From: Mesobacterium_A hydrothermale
GTDB lineage: Bacteria > Pseudomonadota > Alphaproteobacteria > Rhodobacterales > Rhodobacteraceae
Direction: 5' to 3'
Assembly (NCBI RefSeq): GCF_035818635.1
Contig: NZ_JAYLLH010000006.1
Location: forward strand, 1-64,000
DNA length: 64,000 nt
A program made the position numbers and the translations under genes. The notes beneath the pieces were generated by a model. The model was given only the letters and a program-made list of their open reading frames with translations, was not told where the DNA came from and made no database searches. This document shows, piece after piece, positions 26,239 to 35,146 of the stretch. The first letter of the stretch is position 1; the number at the start of each line of letters is the position of its first letter.

Positions 26239-27183
26239 TCAGTCCTTGGCGCCAAATCCCATGGCCGCGCGCATCCGTGTATCGACCTCTTCACGGCTTT
26301 TGCCGGACAGGAATTCATCATAGTAGACGATCATCGTCGGCTTCGGCTTGGATTTCTGCACGTTGTCCCAGCGCGTGGTATAGCTGACGAAGATGCCGCG
26401 CCGGTGGTTTGGACGGGCACGGAATGCGCGGTCGGTGGTCGCCACGACCCGGCCCTTGTAATCGCAGGCCAGTTCGCCATTCACCCAGGCGCGCAGATAC
26501 CCGTCAGACGTGTTCGAGAAATTTGTGTTAAGGACGATGTCGGTCCATTCTCCCTTGGAGGCATCCATGCTGAACAACCGGCAGATGTAGCCTTCGTTCT
26601 GTGCCGTGCCCCAGCCCATCGCCTGTTGCATGTCGTCCAGTTGCAGCACCACATCCTTCGATCCGTCTGACGCTGGGGTGCAGACCCGCGGGTCGCACTT
26701 GGCCCAATCGCCTTCATCGCGGCCGATCTGAACGATCCGGATTGCGGGCGGCACATCGCCATCCACTTTCCATTGCCCAAACACCGTCTTCAGCGCAACG
26801 TCACGCGGATAGGACGACACGTTTGCATTGTAGAAGCTCCAGCCATACCAGCTGTCCTGCCCCAGTCGGGCGCGGTTGGCGTCATTCTCCATCCGGATTT
26901 CGCTGCGATAGCGGGGATTGCCACAATCGCTGCCGCTGCATTCGTCGCTGCGCAACTCGAACCGTTCGCTGACAAGTCCGCGCCGGACCGGTTCGCCATC
27001 CACCGAATAGCGGAACCCATATGGCGTGGTATTCAGAAGCCGGGCATAGCCCGCTGGCGCGGTCGCATCGGCGGAAATCGCTGCGGGTGCGCGGGCCGGG
27101 CTGGCAAGGTTGCCCAGTGAAACCACCTGGCAGGCCGCCAAAACCACGGCGCTGCACGCCAAAACCAAGCTGAACTTAACCAT
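26239..27183 (-). CDS. Lipoprotein polysaccharide lyase (heparin lyase I-like jelly roll)
   Basis: A 314-residue outer-membrane or periplasmic lipoprotein. The signal ends in a lipobox LAAC with Cys18. The mature part has the beta-jelly-roll blocks of the heparin lyase I-like family (Pfam PF14099, several PL families): NPRYRSEIRM, WYGWSFYNANV, GEWTDIVLNTNFS, DGYLRAWVNGELA and a C-terminal IVYYDEF. Such enzymes cut uronate-containing polysaccharides by beta-elimination. It is divergent from algD across a 317-base region, so it is a likely turnover or release enzyme for the polymer made by the neighbouring operon. Substrate is inferred from position. Confidence 0.75.
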   Translation of the reverse strand: MVKFSLVLACSAVVLAACQVVSLGNLASPARAPAAISADATAPAGYARLLNTTPYGFRYSVDGEPVRRGLVSERFELRSDECSGSDCGNPRYRSEIRMENDANRARLGQDSWYGWSFYNANVSSYPRDVALKTVFGQWKVDGDVPPAIRIVQIGRDEGDWAKCDPRVCTPASDGSKDVVLQLDDMQQAMGWGTAQNEGYICRLFSMDASKGEWTDIVLNTNFSNTSDGYLRAWVNGELACDYKGRVVATTDRAFRARPNHRRGIFVSYTTRWDNVQKSKPKPTMIVYYDEFLSGKSREEVDTRMRAAMGFGAKD

Positions 27184-27500
27184 CTGCTCTCCTTATGCGG
27201 GTGTTTTTGCCGTGCATTGCCTGTGAACGATAGGGGCGTTTTTCGCCCATTGTTTCGCCTTTTGTCCCGCTTTTGACATTTTTGGTCAAGCGAAGCCGGC
27301 TTTGCAAACACTAGATGTAACCGGCAACATCCTGCTTAGACGCTAGTTTTTGTGGTTTGGTGCAGAATTGTCACGAGTGAGCGTCAATCCAATGAAGCAA
27401 GGGTTTTCTTCTTTGTTAAGGACGATTTGAACCGTAATTTAGCCGCAAAACATAATGAAAAACGGGCTCACCATTGAAGTGAACCTGAGAGGCAGAGAAA
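27184..27500. promoter_or_regulatory. Divergent regulatory region before the alginate-type operon
   Basis: No gene is seen. The stretch is clearly more AT-rich than its surroundings. It holds a short inverted repeat ttgac/gtcaa (27273-27288) and gccgg/ccggc arms around 27296-27326. It should carry the promoters of both the lyase gene and the long operon starting at 27501. A TTGACA at 27273 has no good -10 at normal distance, so I cannot place the promoter; a regulated or alternative sigma type is possible. The algD ribosome-binding site is weak (gaggcagag). Confidence 0.45.
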
Positions 27501-28820
27501 ATGGCAAAGATCAGTGTCTTCGGCATTGGCTACGTAGGTGTTGTGTCGGCAGCATGCTTGGCACGCGACGGTCATCAAGTGATCGCGGTCGACGTAGATC
27601 CGGGCAAAATCAAATCCATTAACGCGGGCCTGACCCCGATCGTCGAAAACGGTCTGGACGAGCTCATCGAAAATGCCGTCAAGGCTGGCAAACTGGAAGC
27701 CACCAGCGACGTGCAATACGCGATCGACAACACCGAAGTGTCGTTTATCGCCGTTGGTACCCCGTCGGCTCCCGATGGTTCGGTCGGTCTGGTCTATGTG
27801 ACCGACGTTTGCGAAAACATCGGCAAGGCGCTGGCCAACAAGGATGCGTTCCATTCGGTCGTCATCCGCTCGACCATCGTGCCGGGATCGTGCGAAACCG
27901 CCTGTATCCCCACCCTTGAAGAATTCTCGGGCAAAAAGGCCGGCGTCGATTTCGGCATGGGCTACTATCCGGAATTCCTGCGTGAATCGACCGCGATCGA
28001 AGACTATTACGATCCGGGCCTGATCGTGTTCGGCGCCATGGACGAGGGCACCGCCCGCATCCTGACCGACATCAACAAGGACCTGCCCTGCGATATCAAC
28101 GTGGTCGACCTGCGCACCGCGGAAATGGTCAAGTATTGCTCGAACACCTGGCGCGCGGTGAAAGTCACCTACGCCAACGAGATCGGCAACATCGCCAAGG
28201 CCTGCGGCCTGGACGGCCAGAAGGTCATGGAAATCCTGACCTCGGACACCAAGGCGATCGTTTCGAAATACTTCATGCGTCCCGGCTTTGCCTTCGGTGG
28301 CTCCTGCCTGCCGAAAGATGTCCGCGCTCTGCGTCACCTGGCGCGTGAGAAAGGCATCAAGGCCCACCTGCTGGAAGCGACCCTGGAAGCCAACGAGGCG
28401 CAGATTCAGCGTGCCGAGCAGATGGTCATGGAAAGCGGCGCCAACAAGGTTGGCTTCGTCGGCGTGGCCTTCAAGGCCGGCACCGACGACCTGCGCGAAA
28501 GCCCGCTGGCAACCCTGGCTGGCCGCCTGATCGAAAAGGGCATCGAGGTGTCGATCTACGACCCCTACGTGCAGGAAGCCTATGACAGCCACACCCCCGG
28601 CGCTGGCCGCGGCAACGACGTGATTCCCAACCTGCAAGGCCGCATCGTGGCTGACCTGGACGGTATGATCAACGACGCGGGCGCGCTGGTTGTCGGCAAC
28701 GTTTATGAAAACACGGTCGAGCGTCTTTCCGAGGCCGCAAAGACCCGTAAGGTCGTCGATCTGACCCGGTTCTCCAAAGAGCTGACGTCGGACGGCACTT
28801 ACGAAGGTATCTGCTGGTAA
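27501..28820 (+). CDS. algD: GDP-mannose 6-dehydrogenase
   Basis: AlgD oxidises GDP-mannose to GDP-mannuronate, the committed step of alginate synthesis, in the cytoplasm. The 439 residues closely follow the Pseudomonas enzyme: GIGYVG at 8-13, NPEFLRESTAI-like YYPEFLRESTAIEDY, AEMVKY with the catalytic Lys, and GFAFGGSCLPKDVRAL with the nucleophile Cys269. The same EGICW end is also present. All residues I can check for catalysis are kept. It is the first gene of the nine-gene operon, nine bases before alg8. UDP-glucose dehydrogenase is the alternative, but the C-terminus and context favour AlgD. Confidence 0.92.
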   Translation: MAKISVFGIGYVGVVSAACLARDGHQVIAVDVDPGKIKSINAGLTPIVENGLDELIENAVKAGKLEATSDVQYAIDNTEVSFIAVGTPSAPDGSVGLVYVTDVCENIGKALANKDAFHSVVIRSTIVPGSCETACIPTLEEFSGKKAGVDFGMGYYPEFLRESTAIEDYYDPGLIVFGAMDEGTARILTDINKDLPCDINVVDLRTAEMVKYCSNTWRAVKVTYANEIGNIAKACGLDGQKVMEILTSDTKAIVSKYFMRPGFAFGGSCLPKDVRALRHLAREKGIKAHLLEATLEANEAQIQRAEQMVMESGANKVGFVGVAFKAGTDDLRESPLATLAGRLIEKGIEVSIYDPYVQEAYDSHTPGAGRGNDVIPNLQGRIVADLDGMINDAGALVVGNVYENTVERLSEAAKTRKVVDLTRFSKELTSDGTYEGICW

Positions 28821-28829
28821 AGGTAGGCT

Positions 28830-30305
28830 ATGCTCCGAGCCCTGTCGCATGTCGCTTATTTCGCGGTCATCATCCTCCTCGTGACATCCATCCCAGCTGA
28901 AACGCTGGGATCGCTGGAGAATGCGCGGAATACGATCTTCATCCTCGGGTTTCTCGGAGCATGGCGCTACTCTTGGGCCGCCATAAACTTCACCCGCGCC
29001 ATCATTTTCCGCTGGATCGTGTATCCGGTCAGAAAGGCGCGGGCGTTCAAACGCTTCCGTGACAACGACGTCAAATCGCACGCGTTCTTCATGGTCACCT
29101 CCTACATGATGGAGGTGAAGGTGACGATCACGGTCTACAAATCCATCTTCAACGCGGCAGCAAACGCCAAGGACGGGGCCACCATCGTGGCCTCGGTTGT
29201 GCATGGCGCCGACGAACGCCTGATCCGCCAGGTTTTTGAAACCATGCCGCGCGACATGTCGGGCATCCGGCTGGTGATTGACCGCATCGAATCCAAAGGC
29301 AAACGCGACGCAATCGCCAAAGCGCTTCGGATTCTGGCCAAGTTCAGCCCGACCCACCGCGACATCTGCGTGTTTGTCGATGGCGACACCGTTGTGCCGC
29401 ACGACATCGTCGCGCAGTCCGCACCGTTTTTCACCAATCCCAAGGTTGGCGCCCTGACCACCGACGAAGGCGCGCTGATCGAGAAAAAGAACCTCTACAA
29501 GGATTGGTTCAACCTGCGCTTCAACCAGCGGCAAGTGATGATGTGCTCGATGGGGCTGGCCAACCACGTTCTGACCCTGACGGGCCGGATGTCGGTGTTC
29601 CGCGCCGATCTGGCGACGCACCCGGAATTCATCGAAGGCGTCGATCACGACTATATCGACCACTGGCGACTGGGCCGCGTGGTCTTCCTGACTGGCGATG
29701 ACAAGTCGACTTGGTACTGGCTGCTGAAGAATGGCTACGAAATGGCCTATCTTCCCGACGTGCGGTCCTGGTCCTTTGAAAGCCAACCCCGCGATACGTT
29801 CATTGAGAGTGCCCAGACCCTTATGGTCCGGTGGTTCGGTAACATGATGCGCACCAACGGGCGTGCGCTGAAGCTCAGACCCAGCCTCATCGGGTGGTTT
29901 ACATGGTGGTCAATCATGGACCAACGCGTATCGGCCTGGACAACGCTGGTTGGGCCCATTTCGGTCGCGATGGCGGCCATTCTGCATACGATGACGGTTG
30001 TTCCGCTTTATATCGCCTGGGTTCTGGCGACGCGGTACATCTTCTGCATCATCATCAACCTGTTCCGGGGAACCTGGTTCCCGGTGACCCACCCGCCGAT
30101 CCTGTATTTTGGTCAGGTCGTCGGCGCGGCGATCAAAACCTACGTGCTGTTCCGTCTGAACAAACAGCGGTGGACCCGCCAGACCGCAGCCGAGGCAAAA
30201 GCAGTGCCGCTCTCCGAGCGGCAGAAGGCTCAGGAATCCTTCATCCATCATGTGCTGGCCATCGTCTGGCTGACGCTTGGGGTTTTCTTCCTGTCGCAGG
30301 TATGA
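28830..30305 (+). CDS. alg8: Alginate polymerase glycosyltransferase (mannuronan synthase)
   Basis: Alg8 is the inner-membrane GT2 polymerase that joins mannuronate units and passes the chain to the periplasm. The 491-residue length fits (494 in Pseudomonas). It has N-terminal helices at about 8-22 and 34-60, the DxD of VFVDGDT (D184, D186), the VDHDYIDHWR and GDDKSTWYW blocks (D290, D291, K292), and WFGNMMRTNGR followed by several C-terminal helices. These match the residues reported essential in P. aeruginosa Alg8 (D188, D190, D295, D296, K297) at a steady offset, so the enzyme looks active. Alg44 lies 30 bases downstream. Confidence 0.92.
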   Translation: MLRALSHVAYFAVIILLVTSIPAETLGSLENARNTIFILGFLGAWRYSWAAINFTRAIIFRWIVYPVRKARAFKRFRDNDVKSHAFFMVTSYMMEVKVTITVYKSIFNAAANAKDGATIVASVVHGADERLIRQVFETMPRDMSGIRLVIDRIESKGKRDAIAKALRILAKFSPTHRDICVFVDGDTVVPHDIVAQSAPFFTNPKVGALTTDEGALIEKKNLYKDWFNLRFNQRQVMMCSMGLANHVLTLTGRMSVFRADLATHPEFIEGVDHDYIDHWRLGRVVFLTGDDKSTWYWLLKNGYEMAYLPDVRSWSFESQPRDTFIESAQTLMVRWFGNMMRTNGRALKLRPSLIGWFTWWSIMDQRVSAWTTLVGPISVAMAAILHTMTVVPLYIAWVLATRYIFCIIINLFRGTWFPVTHPPILYFGQVVGAAIKTYVLFRLNKQRWTRQTAAEAKAVPLSERQKAQESFIHHVLAIVWLTLGVFFLSQV

Positions 30306-30335
30306 GTAGCGAAAGCCATTGAAAGAGATAAAAAA

Positions 30336-31412
30336 ATGACCGAGCAGACCAACATCGCAGCCGAAGCCCACACGTCGATCCCCGTTGATTTCGTCTACGA
30401 TACGGAACACCCGGTTCTGCCGGTTCCGTTCAAGGTGACGATCGGGGACCAGTCTTTCGACGGAACCGGGCTTTCGGTGACCGCCGCCTTCATCAAGGTG
30501 CCCGGCCCCTTCGATCCCAGCCTGATGGGCACGAAATTCGTGACCAAGCTGCAATTCGATTTCGAAGGGTTCACTGTCGCGCTCTATCCCGAAGCCATGG
30601 TCGCAGGCACCCGCGAAGACGGCGAGATCGCGCTTCAGTTCATGGACCCGACCGGGCCGCACCTGCCGCAGCTGCGTTATATCCTGAACAGCTTCATCGC
30701 TGGCGACTTCGTGTCGATGGGCGCGATGCTGTCCTACACCGGCCCGACCAAGCCCAAGGCCCCCAAGGACAAGATCTCCGACGACCCCAAGCGCCGGATG
30801 AAAAGTCTTGGCGCTGCGGCCCTGTCGGTGATTCTGATCCTGACGGCAGCCAACGTGCTGATCACCCGTTACACCCAGTCTTTCGAACCGCGCCCCGTCT
30901 TCGTCGAGCGGGCCGGCACCGAAATGCGCGCCACCGCCGCAGGCCAGATTTCGTATCTGAACCCCACCGCGGGCGAGGGTGAAGTGGTCTTTTCGATCAA
31001 TTCGAACAGCGGCGATGTCCTCAACTTCCAGTTGCCCTGTGACTGTCAGATCACACTTGCCGAGGGTGTGGTCGAAGGCGCAACTGTCCTTCCTATCGAC
31101 CCAATTTTGACGTTTTTCGACAATAGCGTAGGCATCAGAGTGAAGACTCAAATGAGTGTCGAAGGACTGGCAAAAGCGATGGATGGCGAGCGCGTTTACC
31201 TGGATATGGCCGATGGCCGTTCCATTCCGGTACAGGTGGTCGTTTCGTCCGCAACCAATGCGTCGGCCCTTCGTGGAGAGCTGTATGTACCAGTTGACCT
31301 AGTGGCTGAAGAGGGCAGCCTTGGTCCGGCAGATATTGGGCAATCGGCGCGTTTGCGGTTGGCCAAGCCAATTTTAGGTGGTGCACTCCTCGATCTGAAG
31401 GAAATGCTATGA
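30336..31412 (+). CDS. alg44: Alg44-like polymerase partner with degenerate PilZ domain
   Basis: Alg44 is the inner-membrane partner of Alg8 that normally senses c-di-GMP through a PilZ domain. The 358-residue product has a PilZ-like region (about 15-130, with LRYILNSFIAGDFVS at its end), one membrane helix at 161-178, and a HlyD-like periplasmic part (AGQISYLNPTAGEGEVVFSI). The N-terminal RxxxR motif is missing: there is no Arg in the first 92 residues. The D/NxSxxG motif reads GLSVTA, with the Asp and last Gly lost. Its stop overlaps the algA start. The family call rests on order, topology and the C-terminal half. Confidence 0.8.
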   Translation: MTEQTNIAAEAHTSIPVDFVYDTEHPVLPVPFKVTIGDQSFDGTGLSVTAAFIKVPGPFDPSLMGTKFVTKLQFDFEGFTVALYPEAMVAGTREDGEIALQFMDPTGPHLPQLRYILNSFIAGDFVSMGAMLSYTGPTKPKAPKDKISDDPKRRMKSLGAAALSVILILTAANVLITRYTQSFEPRPVFVERAGTEMRATAAGQISYLNPTAGEGEVVFSINSNSGDVLNFQLPCDCQITLAEGVVEGATVLPIDPILTFFDNSVGIRVKTQMSVEGLAKAMDGERVYLDMADGRSIPVQVVVSSATNASALRGELYVPVDLVAEEGSLGPADIGQSARLRLAKPILGGALLDLKEML

Positions 31413-32812
31413 CCAAGATCTATCCGCTGATCATCTGCGGTGGAAATGGGACTCGCCTCTGGCCGATCTCGCGGACGCAAAGTCCGAAACAATTCCAGAA
31501 GGTCGGGGGGCCGGACTCCCTGACATTCTTCCAGACCGCGGTGGAACGCCATCACGAAGACGGTTTTGCCGACCCGGTCATCATCACCTCGGTGCGGCAC
31601 CGCCGCACGATCCACGAACAGCTGGATGAAATCGGGGTGAAGGCGCAGGTTCTGCTGGAACCGATGGGCCGCAACACCGGTCCGGCCGTTCTGGCCGCGG
31701 CGATGATGCTGCAGGAACAGGACCCGGACGGGTTGCTGCTTGTGGTGCCGGCCGACCACGTGATTCGTGGCGACATCAACTCGACCATCAAGGCAATGGT
31801 GCCGGCGGCCGAAGACGGGTACGTCATCACCTTCGGCATCAAGCCGCGCTTTGCCGAAACCGGCTTTGGCTACATCGTCGATGATGGCCCGGTCGTGGGC
31901 CACAACGGGCTGCGCCAGGTCGAACGCTTCGTCGAAAAGCCCCCGGCGCGGAAGGCGCGCCAGCTGGTCGAAAGCGACATCGCCTATTGGGCGTCCGGCA
32001 TCAGCATGTTCTCGATCAAGACGATCCTCGAAGAATACTCGCGGTTCGAACCCGAGACCGTCGATGCCGTGCGCAAGGCGTATGACAAGGCCGAAGAGCG
32101 CGAGGAAGGCCTTCTGCTGAACGCCATCGCCTTCAGCCAGGCCAAGGATCTGCCGACCGAAAGCGCGGTGTTCGAGCGCACCAGCCGGATCGCGTTGTCG
32201 CCGCTTGATGTCGATTGGTCCGACGTGGGCAGCTGGTCGGCAATGTATGGCATCGCCGAAACCGACCACCAGGGCAACGTGCTGCAAGGCGACGTGATCG
32301 CGGTTGAAACCCAGAACTCGATGGTGCGTTCCACCGGGCGTCTGGTGACCGTTGTCGGCATGAAGGACGTGATCGTCATCGACACGCCCGACGCGCTTCT
32401 GGTCACCCAGGTTGGCCACTGTCAGTCGGTCAAGAAGGTTGCCGAATTCCTGAAAGAGGAAAAGCGGCTCGAAGCCGAACGCCATGTCGGCAAGGAACAG
32501 GAAAACGGTCTGCTGCGCATGGTTGCCAGCGACAAGGTTGACCTGAGCCAGGCACGGATGCAACCGGGCCAGAAGCTGGAAATCGCTCCCGTTGCCGGGC
32601 GCGAGGTGATCGTGGTGCGGGGTGCCGTGACGCTTGGCGAAGACGACAATGCGCGCCTTCTGAAAGAAGGCGAACGGATCGCTCTGGACGACGCCACGCC
32701 CACCAAGCTGCGCAACAAGACCGGTCACCAGGCCGAGCTTCTGTTCCTCAACGTAACCACACCTGCCGTCGTCGAAGACGACAAGGTGCTGACATTGAAG
32801 AACTATGCCTAG
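31409..32812 (+). CDS. algA: Mannose-1-phosphate guanylyltransferase with degenerate isomerase domain (AlgA-like)
   Basis: A 467-residue AlgA/ManC-type protein that makes GDP-mannose from mannose 1-phosphate and GTP in the cytoplasm. The nucleotidyltransferase half is intact: CGGNGTRLWPISR, PKQF, EPMGRNTGPA, VPADHVI and RFVEKP. The C-terminal cupin (from about 345) is that of the type II phosphomannose isomerase, but it lacks the His-rich metal motif (HHHRAEHW in AlgA); here the position reads GREVIVVRG. Isomerase activity is therefore unlikely, and mannose 6-phosphate must come from another enzyme. Start and alg44 stop overlap by four bases. Confidence 0.88.
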   Translation: MTKIYPLIICGGNGTRLWPISRTQSPKQFQKVGGPDSLTFFQTAVERHHEDGFADPVIITSVRHRRTIHEQLDEIGVKAQVLLEPMGRNTGPAVLAAAMMLQEQDPDGLLLVVPADHVIRGDINSTIKAMVPAAEDGYVITFGIKPRFAETGFGYIVDDGPVVGHNGLRQVERFVEKPPARKARQLVESDIAYWASGISMFSIKTILEEYSRFEPETVDAVRKAYDKAEEREEGLLLNAIAFSQAKDLPTESAVFERTSRIALSPLDVDWSDVGSWSAMYGIAETDHQGNVLQGDVIAVETQNSMVRSTGRLVTVVGMKDVIVIDTPDALLVTQVGHCQSVKKVAEFLKEEKRLEAERHVGKEQENGLLRMVASDKVDLSQARMQPGQKLEIAPVAGREVIVVRGAVTLGEDDNARLLKEGERIALDDATPTKLRNKTGHQAELLFLNVTTPAVVEDDKVLTLKNYA

Positions 32813-34337
32813 CGTTTTCGCACATATCCTCGGGCGGGCCCATCGGGCCTGCCTCGCCATCTCGCTGGCCGTGGCAGTCCCTGCTGCGGCCGCACCCGAT
32901 TTGATCGACAAGACCCTGCGCGAAAAGCTGCGGGCGTTCGACATGACGCTCAGCACGCTGCCGGAACCGGGTATTCAGGCGCGTACGCTGATCGATCAGG
33001 CGGGCCTGGGCGAGATCACGCGCCTGCAACAGGGCGCGATCCAGACCGTTGCTGCACAAACCTTTCCCACCGTCGACCGCGACATGGTGGATGCCAAGCC
33101 GATGGACGCGCGTCTTGCCCTTGGCCTGATTGCCCAGATCTATGGCGCCAAGGACAACCTTGACGTTCTCAATGCGCAGGCCGATCCTGAATTCAAGGCG
33201 CTGGTGATCAACAGCGGCGATGCGACGCTCTCGGACATCTTCCAACTGCTGGAACAGCACCGACTGCAAGTCGACCGTGGCGAAGGCCGCAATCTGCTGA
33301 AGGTGCCGGTGATTATCTGGGCCGACGGCGCCTTGCGCATCGGCCCCGGTGAATCGCTCACCTTCCTGCGCGATACCGGCGCGTTTCTGGCCAATTTCGG
33401 CCGGCTGGAAATCGACGGCGCCAGCTTTGGTGTTGAAGGTCAGCCCAACCCCAACGCGCCCGATTTCATTCCGTTCATCGTGAATGCCGGCGGCGCGTCG
33501 GTGAAGGCGCGCAATTCCAGCTTTACCGATCTTGGGTTCGGCAACGAACTGAAATTCGCCGGTTTTTCCGTTGCACGCAACCCGTTGCTGGTGCGCAAGG
33601 ACGAAATCGTGATCGAGAACAACACGTTCTCGAACCTGTCCACGGTTGGCGCCTCGATGGCCGACAACGTGGTGCTGCGCAACAACCGCATCCATGGCAG
33701 CCGCGGCGCGTCGCTGGTGGTGACCCACTCACTGGATGCGCGGATCATTGGCAACCTGATCACCGGCGATGCACCCACCAACGGCATCCGGCTGTTGCAG
33801 GGCTCGTCCCGCGGGGTGATCGCAGGCAATGTGATCCTGCGTGGCAATCGAACCGGCATCGTCGTGCAGAATGACAGCCAGCGCGTGTCGGTCCGCAACA
33901 ACGTGGTCTGGCAACGCGACGGCGGCGGTATCACCGTCAGCAAATCGTCCTGCGGCGTGATCGAACAGAACCTGATCATGGACAACGACCAGAAGGGGAT
34001 CGAAATCCGCACCGGTCGCAACATGATCGTGCGTGACAACACCGTGATCGGAAACAACAGCATCGGCATCTGGGTCTCAGCCCAAGAACCGGGCGCGTTG
34101 ACACTGGTCGATCACAACCTGCTTCTTGGCAATGACGCCGGGCTGGCCACGGCGACTGGCGAAACCGTGGTGATGACCGACAATGACTTCACCCGTCAGT
34201 TCCCGCGCTTCGTGTCTGGCGACCTGTCCAGCCAGGGTCGGGTGATTGCCACCAATCTCAAGGGGGAAACCCCGATGATCCTGACAGCTGGGGGGCTCCA
34301 GGATGGACCGCTGCCTGATGTGAGCTGTGTGGAATAA
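32805..34337 (+). CDS. algG: AlgG-like right-handed beta-helix protein lacking the DPHD epimerase motif
   Basis: A 510-residue secreted protein (signal peptide ending in PAAAA near residue 30). It has an N-terminal domain and then a right-handed parallel beta-helix from about 165 to 470, with repeated turns such as VIENNTFSN, VLRNNRIHG, RIIGNLITG, VIAGNVILRG and MIVRDNTVIGN. This matches AlgG, the periplasmic mannuronan C5-epimerase and scaffold. The catalytic DPHD loop is absent: the matching turn reads VGASMADN (281-288), and no DPHD occurs elsewhere. It probably protects or guides the polymer without epimerising it. The start overlaps the algA end by eight bases. Confidence 0.8.
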   Translation: MPSVFAHILGRAHRACLAISLAVAVPAAAAPDLIDKTLREKLRAFDMTLSTLPEPGIQARTLIDQAGLGEITRLQQGAIQTVAAQTFPTVDRDMVDAKPMDARLALGLIAQIYGAKDNLDVLNAQADPEFKALVINSGDATLSDIFQLLEQHRLQVDRGEGRNLLKVPVIIWADGALRIGPGESLTFLRDTGAFLANFGRLEIDGASFGVEGQPNPNAPDFIPFIVNAGGASVKARNSSFTDLGFGNELKFAGFSVARNPLLVRKDEIVIENNTFSNLSTVGASMADNVVLRNNRIHGSRGASLVVTHSLDARIIGNLITGDAPTNGIRLLQGSSRGVIAGNVILRGNRTGIVVQNDSQRVSVRNNVVWQRDGGGITVSKSSCGVIEQNLIMDNDQKGIEIRTGRNMIVRDNTVIGNNSIGIWVSAQEPGALTLVDHNLLLGNDAGLATATGETVVMTDNDFTRQFPRFVSGDLSSQGRVIATNLKGETPMILTAGGLQDGPLPDVSCVE

Positions 34338-34346
34338 GAGGTAGCG

Positions 34347-35129
34347 ATGCGTAAGACAGCACAAACCGGACTTGCAGTGATCCTGGCCCTCGGGCTGGGG
34401 CTGCCCTGCTTTGCGCAGTCGGAAACGCTGCCCCTGCCGTTCCCGATCGACCGCGCATCGCGCGAGATCAGCGTGGTGGTCGACAAGGGCCTGAAAAGCA
34501 CCAACCGCCTGCCCACCCGGGCCCTGCGCGAAGCGCGGCTGGCGCTGCTGGACAAGCAGCCGGTCGAAGCAGACATGCTCAAGGCGCTGGCCGACCGTGG
34601 GGAAACCCTGGCCGCGCTGCGCTATGTCGACGTGCTGATGGCCCGCGGGATCGAGGAAAACGCCTCGGACGTGGCCTATTACGGCGCGATTGCCGTTGGC
34701 GGCGGCCGGGTCTGGGCGCTGCCGGAAATGGTTGAGGCGCTGCAATACCTGGATCCCGCAACCGAACCCAAGGCACGCATCAACAAGTATATCCAGGTGC
34801 TTTATGCACACGCCTGGGCGGGCAACGAACTCGCCCTCGACGCAGTGATCGACTACAACGGCGAAGGCCGCCTGTTCGGTCCGCTGTCAGCAGCGACCAA
34901 GGCCAAGATCGACGAACAGATCAACACGCTTGGCGGTGGCCGAAGCGACCTGAAAATGGCGATTTCGATCCTGCGCAAGGATACCCTGACAAACCAAGAC
35001 CTCGCGGATGCCCGTTCCTATCTGGACCGGGCCCAGCAGGCGGAAAACCTTGCGGTCGCAACGACGGCCGCAAATCTGATCGAGCAGTTGGCCGCGGGCA
35101 AATACACGTCCGCAGCCGCAACCAATTGA
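34347..35129 (+). CDS. Secreted helical-repeat protein of the alginate-type operon
   Basis: A 260-residue protein with a signal peptide (TGLAVILALGLGLPCFA, cleavage after FAQ). The rest is almost wholly helical and has TPR/Sel1-like spacing (ALREARLALLDKQPVEADMLK, LADRGETLAALRYVDVLMARG, ADARSYLDRAQQAENLAVATTAANLI). I do not recognise a named family. It sits nine bases after the algG-like gene and just before the algX-like gene, where Pseudomonas has algK earlier in the order. It may form part of the periplasmic scaffold, alone or with the large Sel1 protein. This is inference from place and helical make-up. Confidence 0.6.
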   Translation: MRKTAQTGLAVILALGLGLPCFAQSETLPLPFPIDRASREISVVVDKGLKSTNRLPTRALREARLALLDKQPVEADMLKALADRGETLAALRYVDVLMARGIEENASDVAYYGAIAVGGGRVWALPEMVEALQYLDPATEPKARINKYIQVLYAHAWAGNELALDAVIDYNGEGRLFGPLSAATKAKIDEQINTLGGGRSDLKMAISILRKDTLTNQDLADARSYLDRAQQAENLAVATTAANLIEQLAAGKYTSAAATN

Positions 35130-35146
35130 GGACACGGGGCAAAGAC

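Noticed and set aside
27273..27278. TTGACA as the -35 box of the alginate-type operon
   Set aside because: No acceptable -10 box lies 16-18 bases downstream, and the site is over 220 bases from the algD start.
34347..35129. Reading the 260-residue helical protein as AlgF or AlgE
   Set aside because: It has no beta-barrel pattern and no AlgF-like features; helical repeats are the only visible trait.
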